DNA of 64,000 nucleotides from CAYZJV01 sp049310885. GTDB taxonomy: Bacteria > Spirochaetota > Spirochaetia > Sphaerochaetales > Sphaerochaetaceae. The stretch is taken from NCBI RefSeq assembly GCF_049310885.1, contig NZ_JBMDYO010000004.1, positions 62,001 to 126,000 on the forward strand, read 5' to 3'. This document shows, in pieces, positions 1 through 7,576 of this stretch; position 1 is the first letter of the stretch, and every line of letters starts with the position of its first letter. Both the position numbers and the translations under genes were made by a program. Under the pieces are notes generated by a model. The model saw only the letters and a program-made list of their open reading frames with translations, did no database searches and had not been told where the DNA came from.

Positions 1-2
1 AT

Positions 3-1355
3 ACCATACCTAGTTTTATCGATGAACTGTTGGCTCCAGAGGGCATCATCACTCAAAAACACGGCATCGACGGTGAGCTTGCTGCTTCGCGTTCCCGTTC
101 TATAGCACACCGTGAGGCTATTAAGACCTTACGTGAAGAAAATCATGGATTGGCCGAGTTACTGGAACAGTATAGAGAGAGACTGACCCAGTTGAAGGTC
201 TCGCTAGGAGAACATCAAGCCCGGGTCGCAAGTTCAAAATCACTCATAGAGAGTCTTGAGAAAAACATTACCGAACAGCGATACCTCCACTCCGATGCTG
301 AACGTGATGCACAGGTTGCAGCCCAGAGAGTCGAAGAAGCCATAGAGCAGATGTCTCTAGTACGTGAAGACCAAGTCCGCATAGAGGAGGAGAAAGATTC
401 CCTTGATGGGCAGTTGGTCGAAATTGTAGAGGTTATTGAACGGGAAAACGAGAGACTCAGTGGTGAGCGTCAGAAAATAAACCAACGGTATACTGAACTG
501 AATGAATTGCGTGGAAGTATCGATAAATACACCTTTCATATTGAGTCCTTGGAAGAACAGATTCAAGGTGTCTATAGGAATTTTTTCGATACCTATGGAA
601 AGAGTCTGAAAGAGTTTGATGCCCGTCTGGAGGAAGATTTAGGCGATCTGGGGCAATTGCGCGAGCAATTGGCATCCTTGAAGAAACAGATCCAAGGTAT
701 GGGCTATATAAACCATATGGCAGAAGAGGAATTCGCAGAAATCAAGGAGCGGTACGACTTTTTGAATCAGCAAATGACCGATCTTATGAAGGCGAAGAAT
801 GATCTGACTCGTGTTATTGAAGAAATTAAGAAACGTTCAGAAGAGTTGTTCCTCGACTCATATCATAAGATCCGTATCAATTTCCAAGAAATGTTCCATC
901 GAATGTTCGGAGGAGGACGGGCTGAATTACGTCTTATGGATCCTGAGAATGTATTGGAAAGCGGGATCGATATCCTTGCACAACCCCCAGGAAAGAAGCT
1001 AGATCGACTCGCACCACTTTCGGGAGGAGAAAAATCGTTGACCGCGGTAGCACTATTGTTCGCAACCTACAAGGTGAAACCCTCCCCATTTTGTATTCTG
1101 GATGAGATCGATGCGGCATTGGATGACCGAAATATCGGGTATTTCCTCAGTGTATTAGAGGATTTCGCATCTTCTTCGCAATTTATTATCATCACTCATA
1201 ACAAGCATACCGTAATGGGTTCACGAACACTTTTAGGGGTTACTATGCAAGAGAGGGGAGTTTCCAAGGCAATCAGTTATCGCATGGGTTGGGAAGCTGA
1301 TGAGGAGGTAATTTACGATGCGCAGGTTGACACTCCCTCCAATAATACAGTATAA
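3..1355 (+). CDS. smc: Chromosome segregation ATPase SMC, C-terminal part (5' end outside window)
   Basis: The reading frame is open to the left edge, so this is the C-terminal half of a larger protein. It begins with the end of the hinge or the return coiled coil: long heptad-like Glu/Lys/Arg-rich helices run to about nt 870. The C-terminal ATPase head follows, with the ABC signature LSGGEKS near nt 1017-1037, Walker B FCILDEID near 1090-1113 followed by the D-loop (AALDD), and the H-loop IITHNKHT near 1190-1210. SMC dimers organise and compact the chromosome with ScpA and ScpB, which are not in the window. It lies 35 bp upstream of ffh in the same direction, an arrangement common in bacteria (smc-ftsY/ffh neighbourhood). 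The TTG at 30 is not the start; upstream codons are open. Confidence 0.93.
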   Translation, partial: TIPSFIDELLAPEGIITQKHGIDGELAASRSRSIAHREAIKTLREENHGLAELLEQYRERLTQLKVSLGEHQARVASSKSLIESLEKNITEQRYLHSDAERDAQVAAQRVEEAIEQMSLVREDQVRIEEEKDSLDGQLVEIVEVIERENERLSGERQKINQRYTELNELRGSIDKYTFHIESLEEQIQGVYRNFFDTYGKSLKEFDARLEEDLGDLGQLREQLASLKKQIQGMGYINHMAEEEFAEIKERYDFLNQQMTDLMKAKNDLTRVIEEIKKRSEELFLDSYHKIRINFQEMFHRMFGGGRAELRLMDPENVLESGIDILAQPPGKKLDRLAPLSGGEKSLTAVALLFATYKVKPSPFCILDEIDAALDDRNIGYFLSVLEDFASSSQFIIITHNKHTVMGSRTLLGVTMQERGVSKAISYRMGWEADEEVIYDAQVDTPSNNTV

Positions 1356-1390
1356 ATCTTTACCGTAAAGCAGATAGATTTGGATGTGTA

Positions 1391-2722
1391 ATGTTTGATT
1401 CAATAAGCGAGAAATTTACTGGTATCGTCAGGTCGTTCAGCGGCAAGGCGAAAATCACCGAAAAAAATATTCAAGACGCGGTCGAAGAGATCAAGATTGC
1501 GCTGCTCGAAGCAGACGTAAATCTTCGTGTGGTCAGACGTTTTATTAACAAGACGATGGAAGAGGCTACTGGCGAGAAAGTCCTCAAATCCATCGATCCT
1601 GGACAACAGTTCATCAAGATCGTCTATGATAGGATGGTCCAACTGTTGGGAGATGAAGAGAGCCAACACATAAATCTCAAAGGTCCCGACACTACCAGCG
1701 TGATCCTCATGATGGGGCTCCAGGGTTCGGGTAAGACTACTACTGCTGCTAAACTCGCCGCTCGTTTCAAAAAACAGGGCCGTCGTCCGATGTTGGTTGC
1801 TGCCGACTTGGTCCGTCCTGCAGCTGTTCTACAGTTACAGGTACTTGGTGAAAAGATCGATGTTCCTGTTTTTGCACAAGAGTCCAAAGACCCTGTGGCT
1901 GTTGCCAAACATGCGCTTGCGGCAGCCAAAAAAGAACAGTACGATATCCTGATCGTTGATACATCGGGACGTATGCACCTCGATGAGACGATGATGGATG
2001 AGATCAAGAAGATCTATCAGGCTGTCTCCCCAGATGAGACACTGTTTGTTGCAGATGCGATGACCGGTCAGAATGCTGTCACTATTGCCCAGGAATTTGA
2101 AGAGAAAGTAGGAATATCAGGGGTTGTCCTCAGCAAGTTCGATTCCGATACCCGTGGTGGTGCAGCCCTTTCATTGCGTTCTATCGTTGGAAAACCGATC
2201 AAATTCATTGGTGTAGGTGAGAAGCTTGAGGATTTGGACCCGTTCTATCCTGATCGGATCGCTTCAAGGATCTTGGGAATGGGAGATGTCGTCTCTCTCG
2301 TAGAGAAGGCTCAGGAGACCATTGACCAAGCTGAAGCAGAACGTATGCAGGAGAAGATGAGCAAAAACACCTTCGATCTGCAAGATTATCTGGACCAGCT
2401 CGACCGTATGAATAAAATGGGTTCTATTGACAAACTGATCGATATGATCCCAGGCGCAAAGGGAAATGTGAGTGAGGATGATATTGATACCGAAGAAATG
2501 AAGCGGGAAAAAGCGATCATCCAATCCATGACCTATGCGGAGAGGACAAATTACCGTATACTGGGACCGACACGCAGGAAGCGGGTTGCTAAGGGTAGTG
2601 GGACATCGGTAAACGAGGTCAACAGGCTCTTGAAAAAGTTTGAGAAAATGCGACTTACTATGAAGAAGTTCGCAAAAAATAAAAAATACCAAGCTTCAAT
2701 GTTGAAACACATGGGTATGTAA
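1391..2722 (+). CDS. ffh: Signal recognition particle GTPase Ffh
   Basis: Ffh binds 4.5S RNA and signal sequences of nascent membrane proteins and delivers ribosomes to FtsY. The 443 aa length is normal for the family. The N and G domains show G1 GLQGSGKTTT near residue 108, the DTSGRMH G3 motif near 190 and SKFDSDTRGG (G4 region) near 250. The methionine-rich M domain fills the last ~120 residues (for example MSKNTFDL, LDRMNKMGS, FEKMRLTMKK) and ends MLKHMGM. The receptor ftsY is also in this window, about 30 kb away at 32541. It is the first complete gene of a translation operon and is followed after 22 bp by rpsP. No strong Shine-Dalgarno precedes the ATG. Confidence 0.97.
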   Translation: MFDSISEKFTGIVRSFSGKAKITEKNIQDAVEEIKIALLEADVNLRVVRRFINKTMEEATGEKVLKSIDPGQQFIKIVYDRMVQLLGDEESQHINLKGPDTTSVILMMGLQGSGKTTTAAKLAARFKKQGRRPMLVAADLVRPAAVLQLQVLGEKIDVPVFAQESKDPVAVAKHALAAAKKEQYDILIVDTSGRMHLDETMMDEIKKIYQAVSPDETLFVADAMTGQNAVTIAQEFEEKVGISGVVLSKFDSDTRGGAALSLRSIVGKPIKFIGVGEKLEDLDPFYPDRIASRILGMGDVVSLVEKAQETIDQAEAERMQEKMSKNTFDLQDYLDQLDRMNKMGSIDKLIDMIPGAKGNVSEDDIDTEEMKREKAIIQSMTYAERTNYRILGPTRRKRVAKGSGTSVNEVNRLLKKFEKMRLTMKKFAKNKKYQASMLKHMGM

Positions 2723-2744
2723 TTGCGTTGAGCAGGAGGAAGTT

Positions 2745-3011
2745 GTGAGTACGAGTATCAGATTGAAGAGGTTCGGATCGAAAAAGAGACCATATTATCG
2801 TGTGGTAGTAATCGATTCACAGGCTGCGCGTGACAGTCGTTCGATTGAAGAGGTTGGTCAGTACCATCCCATCGAGGCTGAAGACAAGCAGGTTGTCCTC
2901 AAAGAGGATCGCATCAAAGAGTGGATTGCCAAAGGTGCACAACCATCGGCAACTGTGAAAAAGATTCTCAACAAACATAATATCACAGTCGACAGAACCC
3001 CTCAGAAGTAA
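2745..3011 (+). CDS. rpsP: 30S ribosomal protein S16
   Basis: The 88 aa product begins STSIRLKRFGSKKRPYYR, the conserved S16 N terminus (IRLxRxGxKxxPxYR), and includes the IEEVGQYHP segment typical of the family. S16 is a small-subunit assembly protein. The start is GTG at 2745, chosen because AGGAGGA lies at 2734-2740 with good spacing. It sits between ffh and the KH-domain gene, the widespread ffh-rpsP-khpA-rimM-trmD-rplS order, so co-transcription is expected. Confidence 0.97.
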   Translation: MSTSIRLKRFGSKKRPYYRVVVIDSQAARDSRSIEEVGQYHPIEAEDKQVVLKEDRIKEWIAKGAQPSATVKKILNKHNITVDRTPQK

Positions 3012-3026
3012 TTGGAGGGTTTTACT

Positions 3027-3260
3027 GTGGAAAAGGATCTTGTTGAATACATTGCTAAATCACTTGTCGACCAACCGGATGACGTCTCGGTGAATATCAT
3101 TGAGGGGGAGCAATCGACCATCCTTGAGCTCAAAGTCGCTCCGGATGATGTCGGTAAGGTTATCGGTAAGCAGGGAAGGATAGCCAATGCGGTACGTGTC
3201 ATTCTTAGCGCCTCGGCTGCTAAGAGCGGAAAACACGTACAGCTGGAAATTTTGGACTAA
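3027..3260 (+). CDS. khpA: KH-domain RNA-binding protein KhpA
   Basis: A 77 aa single KH domain with the GxxG loop in VIGKQGRIAN near residue 48, which contacts RNA. KhpA-type proteins bind many RNAs, usually as a heterodimer with KhpB/Jag, and affect cell division in firmicutes (family knowledge). The frame extends 5 codons upstream to a TTG at 3012, but GGAGG at 3014-3018 followed 8 nt later by GTG at 3027 makes 3027 the likely start. Its stop overlaps the rimM start by one base (TAATG), so the two are translationally coupled. Confidence 0.9.
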   Translation: MEKDLVEYIAKSLVDQPDDVSVNIIEGEQSTILELKVAPDDVGKVIGKQGRIANAVRVILSASAAKSGKHVQLEILD

Positions 3261-3763
3261 TGGATTATTTGGCGACAGGGGTCCTCAAGGGCCCCCATGG
3301 CATACACGGTTTCATAAAATTGCACTCCTATTCCGACGAATATGAACACCTGATGAATTTGGGTGTTGTTTTGTTGCGAAAGGATGGCAAGGAAAAGAAG
3401 CTTACTCTTCAAGAGATTAAACCTGCTGGGAAAGAGTTGCTTGTAAAGTTCGAAGGACTCGATACTCCGGAGACTGTCCGAACCTACAACGGTTGGGAAA
3501 TCTGGATACCTCGTGATTCTGCCGCAAGACTCGAAGAGGGCGAATTCTATGTCGCCGATCTTGCAAGCTGTTCTCTAGTAGTCGATAAGAAGACAGTAGG
3601 AAAGGTTGTGGGTGTGATCGATGGTCCGCAGGCACTTCTTCTCGAAATAGAATCCATTCTGGATGGGAAGAAATATCTCGTTCCATTCATGGAGCACTAT
3701 ATAGGGACCGTTGACTTGGATAGGAAGGAGTTGGAGCTATTGGCTCCTGAATTGCTTTCATGA
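3260..3763 (+). CDS. rimM: Ribosome maturation factor RimM
   Basis: RimM helps late assembly of the 30S head around S19. The 167 aa protein has the expected two-part form. The N-terminal RimM barrel begins YLATGVLKGPHGIHGF, close to the family's (V/A)GxxxxxHGxxG motif. The C-terminal PRC-barrel begins near residue 90 (FYVADLASCSLVVDKK) and ends in the LVPFMEHYIGTVDLDRK strand pair. It overlaps khpA by 1 nt and trmD by 4 nt (ATGA), so it is tightly coupled within the operon. Confidence 0.95.
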   Translation: MDYLATGVLKGPHGIHGFIKLHSYSDEYEHLMNLGVVLLRKDGKEKKLTLQEIKPAGKELLVKFEGLDTPETVRTYNGWEIWIPRDSAARLEEGEFYVADLASCSLVVDKKTVGKVVGVIDGPQALLLEIESILDGKKYLVPFMEHYIGTVDLDRKELELLAPELLS

Positions 3764-4521
3764 ATTTTGATATCGTTACCTTGTTTCCGGAAATTGTTGA
3801 TTCGTTCTTTACCAGTTCCATTATGGCCAAGAGTGTTCTTGCCGGAACTGTTTCATACAATCTGGTCAATTTCCGTGATATGGCTATCGATAGACACAAG
3901 ACATGTGATGATGCTCCTTATGGCGGTGGGGCGGGTATGGTGATCAAGCCTGAACCTTTGGGTAGGGCTCTTGATTCTATCGATGCAAAGAATAAGCGTG
4001 TCGTTTATCCTACACCCAGCGGAAAGCCTTTTACCCAACAGTATGCTACTGAATTGAGCAAGGAAAAAGATCTTGTGATCATCTGTGGAAGGTACGAGGG
4101 TATTGACCAAAGGATCATAGACCTGTATGTTGATGACGAGATTTGCATAGGAGACTATGTGATTTCGTCCGGAGAAGTTGCGGCATTGGTGATTGTCGAT
4201 GCCGTGTACCGATTGTTGGAAGGTGTAATCAGCGGTGAATCGCTGGTTGAGGAGAGTTTTACCGACGGATTGTTGGAATATCCTCAATACACACGACCCG
4301 AAACCTATTGCGGAATTAACGTTCCTGAGATATTATTGTCGGGTCATCATGCACGCATTGACCAGTGGCGCATGCGCAAACGGTTGGAGAAGACTCTTCT
4401 GAACCGACCTGAATTGTTGGAAAAAGCGGAACTGGACGAGGTTGCGAAAAGAATTGTAACTGAATTGAAACCATATGTTGCGAAGGGGACTGAAGAAGAT
4501 GGATGTGATCAAGGCGATTGA
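3760..4521 (+). CDS. trmD: tRNA (guanine-N1)-methyltransferase TrmD
   Basis: TrmD makes m1G37 in tRNAs with G36, preventing +1 frameshifting. The 253 aa protein has the N-terminal strand IVTLFPEIV, the glycine-rich segment GGGAGMVIKPEP near residue 55, CGRYEGIDQR near 109 and ISSGEVAALV near 135. These form the deep trefoil knot that binds S-adenosylmethionine. The C-terminal helical domain follows. The start overlaps the rimM stop (ATGA), and the last 23 nt overlap the chosen start of rplS. Confidence 0.97.
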   Translation: MNFDIVTLFPEIVDSFFTSSIMAKSVLAGTVSYNLVNFRDMAIDRHKTCDDAPYGGGAGMVIKPEPLGRALDSIDAKNKRVVYPTPSGKPFTQQYATELSKEKDLVIICGRYEGIDQRIIDLYVDDEICIGDYVISSGEVAALVIVDAVYRLLEGVISGESLVEESFTDGLLEYPQYTRPETYCGINVPEILLSGHHARIDQWRMRKRLEKTLLNRPELLEKAELDEVAKRIVTELKPYVAKGTEEDGCDQGD

Positions 4522-4852
4522 GTCAGAACAGATGAAAGATAACGTGGCAAATTTCCACGTTGGAGATACCGTGAAGGTTTACTTCACTATCAAAGAGGGT
4601 GACAAGGAGCGTATCCAGGTCTATGAAGGTTTGGTCCTTGCATTTAAAAATAGCGGAATCCGCAAGACTTTCACCGTAAGGAAGAATTCCTATGGTGTAG
4701 GCGTTGAAAGGATTTTCCCTCTCCATTCTCCACGAATTGAGAAGATAGAGGTCATTAGACGTGGTCGGGTCAGAAGGGCAAAGCTCTACTATATCCGCTC
4801 CAAGATCGGAAAGGCCGCGAAAGTACCCGAACTTATTATCAAAAAGAGATAA
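4499..4852 (+). CDS. rplS: 50S ribosomal protein L19
   Basis: L19 sits at the subunit interface. The product carries the hallmark segments FHVGDTVKVYFTIKEGDKER, VYEGLVLAF, the FTVRKNSYGVGVERIFPLHSP block and RRAKLYYIRSKIGKAAK. I place the start at ATG 4499 (117 aa, MDVIKAIE) because L19 proteins normally begin about there. The open frame upstream to 4475 lies entirely inside trmD and encodes an unlikely extra MLRRGLKK. A purine-rich AAGGGG stretch lies near 4483-4487. It is the last gene of the rpsP-rplS block and is followed by a terminator-like hairpin. Confidence 0.96.
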   Translation: MDVIKAIESEQMKDNVANFHVGDTVKVYFTIKEGDKERIQVYEGLVLAFKNSGIRKTFTVRKNSYGVGVERIFPLHSPRIEKIEVIRRGRVRRAKLYYIRSKIGKAAKVPELIIKKR

Positions 4853-4874
4853 TAGTGTTTTGCACTGCTTTCCA

Positions 4875-4905
4875 GAGGACGGTTGCCTGCGGCTACCGTC
4901 CTTTT
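4875..4905 (+). terminator. Likely intrinsic terminator after rplS
   Basis: An 8 bp stem AGGACGGT (4876-4883) / ACCGTCCT (4895-4902) with an 11 nt loop runs directly into a short T run (4902-4905). It lies 23 bp after the rplS stop and ends the ribosomal block. The T run is short, so read-through into yraN is possible. Confidence 0.55.
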
Positions 4906-4936
4906 ATCTGTGTCCAAATATGATTGGAGCACAATT

Positions 4937-5302
4937 GTGGGATGGCAGAAATACAATACAGAAAAAGGACGCATTGGTGAATCGAGGGTATGTGATTACC
5001 TTAAACGTAACGGATATTCCATTCTCGAAAGGAATTTTAGGGTTCCAGGAAGTGAATTAGATATCATAGCGCTAGATAAAGCATGTACTACCTTAGTCTG
5101 TATTGAAGTGAAGCGTTGGAGCCGTCCCTATTATCCCGAGGACGATATCCGGTATGCGGTATCTCCTAGAAAGATCCATAGACTTAAAAGGGGCTTAGCT
5201 AGCTTCATTGCATCTAACCGGCAATTGCGTTATGATTTCATCCGTATCGATGTGATTCTCTTATATGGAGGGGAATTGATACATATCGAAGGGGAACCGT
5301 GA
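4937..5302 (+). CDS. YraN/UPF0102 family putative endonuclease
   Basis: A 121 aa protein of the UPF0102 (YraN) family, a restriction-endonuclease-like fold related to Holliday junction resolvases. Its biological role is not settled. Visible motifs are GRIGESRVCDYLKRNGY (helix with conserved Gly-Glu), then the nuclease core with Asp in ELDIIALD and the E-x-K motif in CIEVKRW. The GTG at 4937 is chosen because GGAG at 4926-4929 lies 7 nt upstream and the protein then starts just before the conserved GRIGE. The open frame back to TTG 4883 would start inside the terminator hairpin. The next gene begins immediately after the stop. Confidence 0.86.
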   Translation: MGWQKYNTEKGRIGESRVCDYLKRNGYSILERNFRVPGSELDIIALDKACTTLVCIEVKRWSRPYYPEDDIRYAVSPRKIHRLKRGLASFIASNRQLRYDFIRIDVILLYGGELIHIEGEP

Positions 5303-5788
5303 ATGACAAATGGACAGGATACGGGTGCTGCGGGCACCAACCCAAAGAAATCGAGTAAGAAGAACGAGAATAAACGAAGACGTCGGAGACAGCAATCCAA
5401 ACAAGGATTGAAAACCGCAGGTTCGAACGGGGCGCAACCAAAAGAAAAATCACGAAAGCCGAATAAGAGTTTTCCAGCCATCGTCGTGCCCAAAGTGAAG
5501 GAACCGGTACCCGATTGTGCTATATGCGGCAAACCTATTGAAGGTATAGCACAGGCAATCTGTGGTCCACAGCCAGATTCTTTCAACCATTTTGATTGCG
5601 TATTGCGCAAGATAGAAGAGGATGAGCACGTCTTACCAAAACAAAAAGTATCCTACATCGGCAAAGGCGTCTTTGCCATAATAGAGACCGATGAAGAGGG
5701 TAAGTTTGTAATTGTAAAACGTATTCCATTCGAATCTTCGGAGACATTTACTGCTATGAAACGGTATGTGGAGGAGCTGAAAAGATGA
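5303..5788 (+). CDS. Conserved zinc-cluster protein of unknown function
   Basis: I do not recognise a named family. The 161 aa protein has a strongly basic, low-complexity N-terminal ~55 residues rich in Lys, Arg, Gln and Asn. A compact domain follows with CAICGKPIEG (CxxC, near residue 73), a third Cys in AICG and FNHFDC (HxxC) near residue 97, a pattern fit for one zinc ion. The C-terminal half (VSYIGKGVFAIIE, KFVIVKRIPFES) looks like a small beta-sheet domain. The basic tail and zinc site suggest nucleic acid or ribosome binding, which is inference. It starts right after the yraN stop and overlaps coaD by 4 nt, so it belongs to the yraN-coaD transcript. Confidence 0.8.
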   Translation: MTNGQDTGAAGTNPKKSSKKNENKRRRRRQQSKQGLKTAGSNGAQPKEKSRKPNKSFPAIVVPKVKEPVPDCAICGKPIEGIAQAICGPQPDSFNHFDCVLRKIEEDEHVLPKQKVSYIGKGVFAIIETDEEGKFVIVKRIPFESSETFTAMKRYVEELKR

Positions 5789-6291
5789 GTGGAGGGAAGC
5801 CAGGGAAAATCAAGGCCATGTTGCCAGGAACTTTCGATCCTCCTACGAACGGTCACTTAAATCTCATAAAACGATCGGCTCGGTTATTCGATTCGCTAGA
5901 CGTAGTAGTTGCCGATAATATCAGCAAGAAGTGTCTTTTTACTGCCGAGGAGAGAATGGACATGCTCCAATCCATGCTTGCTCCCTACGGTAATGTACGT
6001 GTTGTTACATGGAATGGTTTGGTTGTTGACTATGCGAAGAAGGAGCAAATTCACGTCATGGTCAGAGGTGTAAGAGCTTTGGTTGATTTTGGTTATGAAT
6101 TTGAATTGGCCATGACCAATAAACAGTTGAATCCGGACCTAGAGGTCCTATTCATGCCAACTGATCCAAATTATTTCGTGCTCAGATCTTCAGCTATCAA
6201 AGAGATGGCGGCGTTCGGTGCCGATATAAGCAAAATGGTTCCGAAAGCGGTAGCGGAAAAGCTCAGAAACAAGGTCAAGTTGTTGACATAA
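5785..6291 (+). CDS. coaD: Phosphopantetheine adenylyltransferase
   Basis: CoaD transfers AMP from ATP to 4'-phosphopantetheine, the penultimate step of coenzyme A synthesis. The 168 aa protein shows the nucleotidyltransferase motif PGTFDPPTNGHL at residues 14-25 (TxGH-type ATP site) and the VLRSSAIKEMA segment near 132, equivalent to the ISSTxVR motif. Its start overlaps the upstream gene by ATGA, with GAGGAG about 10 nt before. Acyl carrier protein, whose phosphopantetheine arm derives from CoA, is encoded two genes downstream. Confidence 0.96.
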   Translation: MSGGKPGKIKAMLPGTFDPPTNGHLNLIKRSARLFDSLDVVVADNISKKCLFTAEERMDMLQSMLAPYGNVRVVTWNGLVVDYAKKEQIHVMVRGVRALVDFGYEFELAMTNKQLNPDLEVLFMPTDPNYFVLRSSAIKEMAAFGADISKMVPKAVAEKLRNKVKLLT

Positions 6292-6311
6292 CAGTTGCTT
6301 TTCGTTATTCT
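6283..6311 (+). promoter_or_regulatory. Sigma-70 promoter for rpmF-acpP-rnc
   Basis: TTGACA at 6283-6288 (perfect -35), a 17 bp spacer and TATTCT at 6306-6311. The -35 box overlaps the coaD stop codon. Transcription would start near 6318, about 29 nt before rpmF. The same -35/-10 pair (with an 18 bp spacer) precedes the tRNA-Thr gene. Confidence 0.7.
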
Positions 6312-6346
6312 CACAAAAGCAGATTTACGATTGAAGGGGTTAAAAT

Positions 6347-6535
6347 ATGGCGGTACCAAAATATAAGACTTCGAAGGCGAGAGCAGCCTCCAGAAAAGCA
6401 GCTAACATGCGGCTTGCCACTCCCACACTTTCCGTGTGTGGTACTTGTGGTAACATGGTGGTTCCCCATCGCGTTTGCCCGAAGTGCGGTTTCTACCGTG
6501 GTAAGCAGATTATTGATCAAGAAAAGATGGCTTAA
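6347..6535 (+). CDS. rpmF: 50S ribosomal protein L32
   Basis: The 62 aa product begins AVPKYKTSKARAASRKAAN, a good match to the L32 N terminus (AVPKxKxSKxRxxxR). It has a zinc ribbon of two CxxC pairs, CGTCGN and CPKCGF. L32 lies near the peptide exit region of the large subunit. An AAGGGG-type Shine-Dalgarno lies about 8 nt before the ATG. In many bacteria rpmF is linked to fatty-acid genes, and here it is followed by acpP. Confidence 0.96.
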   Translation: MAVPKYKTSKARAASRKAANMRLATPTLSVCGTCGNMVVPHRVCPKCGFYRGKQIIDQEKMA

Positions 6536-6570
6536 GCCGCATTTGGCGAAAGTATTCAGGAGGAAACAAC

Positions 6571-6813
6571 ATGGATTCGAATACCGTATTTGAGAAAGTA
6601 AAGAGTTTGATTGCCGAGAAATTGGAAATTGAAGATAGCAAGATCACACTTGATTCTTCTTTCCGTAAGGATCTTGGAGCCGATAGTCTCGATACCTACG
6701 AATTGGTTTATGCAATCGAGGAAGAGCTGGGAGTATCGATTCCTGACGAGAAGGCTAACGAATTCGAAACAGTGCGCGATGCTGTAGATTTCTTGGCTAA
6801 GATGTTGAAATAG
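6571..6813 (+). CDS. acpP: Acyl carrier protein
   Basis: AcpP carries growing fatty acids on a phosphopantetheine arm. The 80 aa acidic protein has the invariant attachment site GADSLDTYELVYAIEEE, with Ser near residue 38, preceded by the FRKDLGAD segment. AGGAGGA at 6559-6565 gives a strong ribosome binding site. It lies between rpmF and rnc, the common rpmF/acpP/rnc neighbourhood. Confidence 0.97.
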   Translation: MDSNTVFEKVKSLIAEKLEIEDSKITLDSSFRKDLGADSLDTYELVYAIEEELGVSIPDEKANEFETVRDAVDFLAKMLK

Positions 6814-6826
6814 ACACATTACAGAT

Positions 6827-7576
6827 ATGTCTGTTTTCCCAAAGACATTGTCATACGGTAAAGCTCCTGAGATTTCTCCTGAGAGAAAACGGGAGCTTTC
6901 CTTATTTCAAAAACAAGCAGAAATTAAATTTAAGAATCTTGAGCTGTTGAATCTTGCCTTTTGCCATCGATCCTATGCGAACGAGAGCAATGGGGAAGTG
7001 GATAACAATGAAAGACTCGAATTCCTCGGAGACAGTGTACTTGGTCTCATAGTCGCCAATTGGCTCTTTATTCATTTGCCAGATTCCGACGAAGGAGATT
7101 TCTCCCGAATAAAATCCTTTGTGGTGAGCGAGGAAAGCCTAGCCATCGTTGCCAAGAAGCTCCGTGTGGATAATTTCATCCTTATCGGGAAGGGAGAAGA
7201 ATTTTCTGGTGGCCGTAATAAGAAGGCTTTGCTTGCCGACTGTATGGAAGCGATTTTCGGGGCGTATTTTTTGGATTCAGGTTTCAAAGCTGCGACTGAA
7301 TTGGTACAAAACCTTCTTGTTCCTGAGATCAAGGTTGTCTTGGCAAATAAACATCGCAAGGATTACAAGACGTTGCTCCAAGAATATGCCCAAAAACGAT
7401 ATAAGACCTATCCGAAATATGATGTGACTAAGAAGACGGGACCAGAGCATGACAATACGTTCTGGGTCAAGGTAACGGTACATAAGAAAACTTATGGACC
7501 TGCTCCAGGGAACAATAAAAAAGAGGGTGAACAGGCCGCGGCAAAGATCGCCTATGATGAGCTTGTAGGGGAATGA
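6827..7576 (+). CDS. rnc: Ribonuclease III
   Basis: RNase III cleaves double-stranded RNA, including the 30S rRNA precursor. The 249 aa protein has the family signature ERLEFLGDSVLG near residue 63 (metal-binding Glu/Asp) and the second acidic site DCMEAIFGAYFLDSG near 138. A C-terminal double-stranded RNA-binding domain runs from about residue 182 (DYKTLLQEYAQKR) to the end, with the GNNKKEGEQAAAKIAY helix. It starts 13 nt after acpP. Its 3' end overlaps the convergent cca gene by 25 nt, so the two mRNAs would be complementary there. Confidence 0.96.
   Translation: MSVFPKTLSYGKAPEISPERKRELSLFQKQAEIKFKNLELLNLAFCHRSYANESNGEVDNNERLEFLGDSVLGLIVANWLFIHLPDSDEGDFSRIKSFVVSEESLAIVAKKLRVDNFILIGKGEEFSGGRNKKALLADCMEAIFGAYFLDSGFKAATELVQNLLVPEIKVVLANKHRKDYKTLLQEYAQKRYKTYPKYDVTKKTGPEHDNTFWVKVTVHKKTYGPAPGNNKKEGEQAAAKIAYDELVGE

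Noticed and set aside
1624..2692. Long minus-strand open frames opposite ffh
   Set aside because: They are antisense shadows of a strongly conserved gene and show no family motif or start signal.
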